Assembly (NCBI GenBank): GCA_965369995.1 | Contig: CBDURO010000063.1 | Location: forward strand, 1 to 6,239 | Direction of reading: 5' to 3' | From: JAHJCW01 sp965369995 | GTDB lineage: Bacteria; Fidelibacterota; Marinisomatia; Marinisomatales; JAHJCW01 | DNA length: 6,239 nt | In this document: one piece after another, positions 4,802-6,239 of the stretch | Numbering within the stretch: position 1 is the stretch's first letter | How the letters are laid out: each line of letters begins with the position of its first letter | Position numbers and translations under genes: made by a program | The notes under the pieces: model-generated | What the model was told of the DNA's origin: nothing | Database searches by the model: none | What the model saw: the letters and a program-made list of their open reading frames with translations, nothing else

Positions 4802-5907
4802 TCGGACCGAAAGCGATAATTCATCTTGATCGCTTAATACACAATTATTACGAAATTAAAAAACATGTTGGTGGTGTACCATTAATGACTGTAGTAAAAG
4901 CCAACGGTTATGGACATGGTGCAGTTCCTGTCGCTCAAGCGTTGCAAAAGGAAGGGGTTACCTTTTTTGCAGTTTTTACATTTGAAGAAGCAAAGGAATT
5001 ACGTGACAATGGGATTATTGGTGATATATTAATATTTAGTAGAATGAATCATGAATTTGTGGAAGCAGCAGCTGATTTGAATATCACGTTAATTATTTCT
5101 CATAAAGAAGATATTGAAATTCTACTGGATTTATTCCAAAGAACTCATAAGCGACCAAAAGTGCATCTCAAAATTGATACAGGGATGAGTAGACTAGGTA
5201 TTCCCTTCGAAGATGCTCGGAACATATTAAATAAATTAATGTATTCACCTGAAATTGACTGTGAAGGAATATATTCGCATTTTGCGACAGCCGATGAAGG
5301 AGATCAATCCTATGCAAAACAGCAGTTTGAACAATTTGCTGAAGTATTAAAAATTGCAGATAAAATGGAATTTCCGATAAAATATCGCCATTTTTCAAAC
5401 AGTGGTGCAATTTTAAATCTACCGGAAACAAAATTAGATTTGATACGCGTGGGGATGTTATTATACGGAGCGTATCCTTCAGATGAAGTTCCCCGTTTAT
5501 TAGATTTAAAACCTGTTATGGAATTTGTCGCACCAATTGTAACTGTTCGAAAAGTTACAAAAGGAACCTTCATCAGTTATGGCGGAAAATATAAAACTGA
5601 TAAAGAGACAAATATCGGGGTTATTCAATGTGGCTTTGCCGATGGTTTTCCGCGCCCGTGGTATGTAGATGGTTATGTGATGTACAAAAACGAAAAATAT
5701 AAAATAGCCGGAAGAGTTTGCATGGATCAACTTTTAGTTGATTTTGGTGATAAAATTCCGGAAGTAGGTGAAAATGTATTATTAATGGGCAATGGGGAAT
5801 ATGGTTCATTGCTGGCTGAAGAAATTGGAAAAAATATAGGTTCAACTCCTTATGTTTTGTTTACTGCAATAGGTGGCAGGACCGAGCATGTTTTTGTTAA
5901 TGATTAA
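4798..5907 (+). CDS. alr: Alanine racemase
   Basis: This 369-residue PLP enzyme interconverts L- and D-alanine in the cytoplasm and supplies D-Ala for peptidoglycan. The N-terminal barrel carries VVKANGYGHG (32-41) with Lys34 as the PLP-binding base; HLKIDTGMSRLG (123-134), where Lys125 and Arg132 match the carbamylated Lys129 and Arg136 of the Geobacillus enzyme; HFSNSGA (198-204); and IRVGMLLYG (216-224). The C-terminal domain has ISYGGKY (259-265) with the second catalytic base Tyr261, CGFADGFPR (278-286) and AGRVCMDQ (304-311). Length is normal and all key residues are present, so it should be active. The extreme C-terminus reads GGRTEHVF (359-366), where relatives usually have a RVPR-like motif. 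The start is set by the family's usual N-terminus (x-x-A-x-I-x-L-D-x-L-x-H-N) and by the ATGA overlap with the preceding gene. It is the fourth gene of the compact operon. Confidence 0.95.
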   Translation: MIGPKAIIHLDRLIHNYYEIKKHVGGVPLMTVVKANGYGHGAVPVAQALQKEGVTFFAVFTFEEAKELRDNGIIGDILIFSRMNHEFVEAAADLNITLIISHKEDIEILLDLFQRTHKRPKVHLKIDTGMSRLGIPFEDARNILNKLMYSPEIDCEGIYSHFATADEGDQSYAKQQFEQFAEVLKIADKMEFPIKYRHFSNSGAILNLPETKLDLIRVGMLLYGAYPSDEVPRLLDLKPVMEFVAPIVTVRKVTKGTFISYGGKYKTDKETNIGVIQCGFADGFPRPWYVDGYVMYKNEKYKIAGRVCMDQLLVDFGDKIPEVGENVLLMGNGEYGSLLAEEIGKNIGSTPYVLFTAIGGRTEHVFVND

Positions 5908-5912
5908 AGTGT

Positions 5913-5917
5913 AAGGA
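5913..5917 (+). promoter_or_regulatory. Ribosome binding site for the SDR gene
   Basis: AAGGA is separated by five bases from the ATG at 5923. It is the clearest Shine-Dalgarno in the window and fixes the start of the short-chain dehydrogenase, which follows alr after 15 bases. Confidence 0.65.
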
Positions 5918-5922
5918 TTATC

Positions 5923-6239
5923 ATGAATAAATTATTAAAAGACAAAGTAGCGGTTATTACCGGTGGGGCAAATGGTCTTGGTAAAGCTACAGCATTTTTA
6001 TTTAGCGAAAACAGCGCCAAAATAGTAATTGTTGATATTAACCAAGAAGCCGGTGATCAAGTAGTAGCTGAGATAACCGGAAAAGGAGGAATTGCCAGTT
6101 TCGAAAAAACAAATATTAGTAATTCAACTGATGTAAGAAAAATGATGGATAATGTAGTCGCTAAATATGGTGGTATAGATATATTGATTAATAATGCCGG
6201 TATTCTTGCTGATGCACGATTGGTGAAAATGACTGAAGA
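5923..6239 (+). CDS. Short-chain dehydrogenase/reductase, FabG-like (partial, 3' end missing)
   Basis: The first 105 codons are present and the gene runs off the right edge. After DKVAVITGGANGLGKA the Rossmann TGxxxGxG motif is at 13-20. The second strand IVIVD (34-38) ends in Asp38, which in this family favours NAD(H) over NADP(H). INNAG (89-93) is the standard structural motif, and the following ILADARLVKMTE resembles FabG and acetoacetyl-CoA reductase relatives. The catalytic Ser-Tyr-Lys lies beyond the window, so activity cannot be checked. Fatty-acid synthesis (3-oxoacyl-ACP reductase) normally uses NADPH, so Asp38 makes a catabolic or beta-hydroxyacyl/alcohol dehydrogenase role at least as likely; I give no gene symbol. 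The 15-base gap and shared strand suggest read-through from alr. Confidence 0.88.
   Translation, partial: MNKLLKDKVAVITGGANGLGKATAFLFSENSAKIVIVDINQEAGDQVVAEITGKGGIASFEKTNISNSTDVRKMMDNVVAKYGGIDILINNAGILADARLVKMTE

Noticed and set aside
5168..5845. Four overlapping - strand open frames opposite alr (74-87 codons each)
   Set aside because: All are antisense to a clearly functional alanine racemase, overlap one another and encode peptides without family features.

Overview
The window is A+T-rich (roughly one third G+C by eye) and comes from a Gram-negative-type bacterium. Every supported gene is on the + strand and coding density is high. A short-leadered lipoprotein, an outer-membrane beta-barrel ending in Phe, and the general protein style suggest the FCB group, for example Marinimicrobia, Ignavibacteria/Calditrichaeota or Bacteroidetes relatives. 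That placement is inference from style; no rRNA or marker gene confirms it.

Layout. Positions 1-86 are the last codons of DNA polymerase I (polA). A short gap with a plausible sigma70-type promoter leads to a two-gene envelope unit: a very acidic predicted lipoprotein (129-1229) and a predicted outer-membrane beta-barrel protein (1238-2509). A 146-base intergenic region (2510-2655) follows. It holds a purine-rich tract and a degenerate heptanucleotide repeat that runs almost up to the next start codon. Then comes a tightly packed operon: an ABC-type ATP-binding-domain protein (2656-3585), an ABC-2 type permease (3582-4331), a nucleoside 2-deoxyribosyltransferase-like protein (4328-4801) and alanine racemase (4798-5907). 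These four are joined by three successive 4-base ATGA stop/start overlaps. After 15 bases a short-chain dehydrogenase/reductase begins (5923) and runs off the window.

Most notable point. The ABC protein keeps the full length and order of a DrrA/CcmA-like nucleotide-binding subunit, with its C-terminal domain. Nearly every catalytic position is nevertheless replaced: no Walker A Gly-Lys-Ser/Thr, Phe for the Q-loop Gln, LSPGA for LSGGQ, His for the catalytic Glu, and Ser for the H-loop His. The frame is open and translationally coupled to an ordinary-looking ABC-2 permease. The best reading is a conserved pseudo-ATPase partner of a membrane protein rather than a decaying gene. What this pair does, and why it shares an operon with a base/nucleoside enzyme and the D-alanine-producing racemase, cannot be told from the sequence.

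Working together. Alanine racemase supplies D-Ala for peptidoglycan, and the ABC-2 pair may act in envelope export or signalling. The lipoprotein/barrel pair is also envelope-located, so an envelope theme is possible but unproven.
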